26,589 nt of DNA from Nemertoderma westbladi. Taxonomy: Eukaryota; Xenacoelomorpha; Nemertodermatida; Nemertodermatidae. The notes under the pieces are model-generated. The model was not told the origin of the DNA. It did not search any database and saw only the letters and a list, made by a program, of their open reading frames with translations. Positions 26,372-26,589 of this stretch are shown here, one piece after another. Position 1 is the first letter of the stretch, and each line of letters begins with the position of its first letter. Location of the stretch: NCBI GenBank assembly GCA_032718475.1, contig JAUCBJ010000131.1, positions 1 through 26,589 on the forward strand, in the 5' to 3' direction. The position numbers and the translations under genes were made by a program.

Positions 26372-26589
26372 AAAATCATGCTGCCACTACGACTTTGAAA
26401 GATTTTACAGACCTTTTAGTACTAAAAAATGCAGGATTTTCAATTGTCCAAAAAAGTTCATTGCATTGTGGGGGATGTATTTTGACATCTACTGGGTGTA
26501 TTTCAACAAGTTATAGCTCATTTTAAAGCTAAATAATCGAAACTATCGCCTCTCGAATGAAGAGCGGGAATCGTATGGACTTAGACCGC
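26231..26589. other. Sequence upstream of the truncated LINE
   Basis: AT-rich DNA with a GGCCAAAAACGTTTCCCAAA block. No endonuclease-like reading was found in the minus-strand frames I translated, supporting 5' truncation of the LINE rather than a frameshift. It is probably a continuation of host intron 3. Confidence 0.5.

Noticed and set aside
24891-26516. Plus-strand frames opposite the LINE reverse transcriptase
   Set aside because: Antisense shadows of the LINE coding sequence.

Overview
The window is metazoan nuclear DNA. It is AT-rich with long non-coding stretches. It carries introns with GT/AG boundaries, a CUB-EGF-kelch receptor gene, a MOLO1-type receptor-modulator gene and a fatty-acid amide hydrolase (FAAH) gene, plus a non-LTR retrotransposon and several families of short mobile repeats. 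The abundance of the short palindromes TACCGGTA and TAGGCCTA, together with the gene set, fits a marine invertebrate such as an echinoderm. I cannot prove the phylum from the sequence alone.

Layout. 1-2654: two minus-strand open frames (one running off the left edge) encoding low-complexity, coiled-coil protein of unknown function, possibly a retroelement gag-like product. 2655-5500: AT-rich DNA with tandem duplications (about 118 bp x2, 287 bp x2, 84 bp x2) and a GC-rich foldback element (4745-5305). 5500-11043: mostly non-coding. It holds a dispersed repeat family ('family A'), including a large inverted pair at 6841-7910, and a second repeat ('family B') with an inverted partner 11 kb away. 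11044-12915: intact single-exon FAAH. 13229-13875: a 30-bp tandem array interrupted by a 476-bp inverted-repeat element. 13933-14270: another family A copy. 14819-15919: single-exon MOLO1-like membrane protein. 15920-19620: repeat-rich DNA with a 21-bp iteron array present in both orientations and a 921-bp non-autonomous DNA transposon with an 18-bp terminal inverted repeat and 8-bp target duplication. 19923-23176: first three exons of an attractin/MEGF8-family gene, continuing beyond the right edge. 23361 to about 26230: a 5'-truncated CR1/Jockey-type LINE lying antisense in that gene's third intron.

The three cellular genes all lie on the plus strand. They share no pathway I can support: FAAH is a lipid-signalling hydrolase, the MOLO1-like protein a predicted receptor accessory subunit, and the attractin/MEGF8-like protein a predicted secreted or transmembrane receptor. 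No operon-like logic is expected in this kind of genome. The most unusual signals are the paired loss of disulphide cysteines in the attractin/MEGF8-like gene, a hairpin module shared by LINE 3' tails and other repeats at four places, the precise nesting of one element inside a tandem array, and the abrupt GC-rich core inside the FAAH coding sequence.
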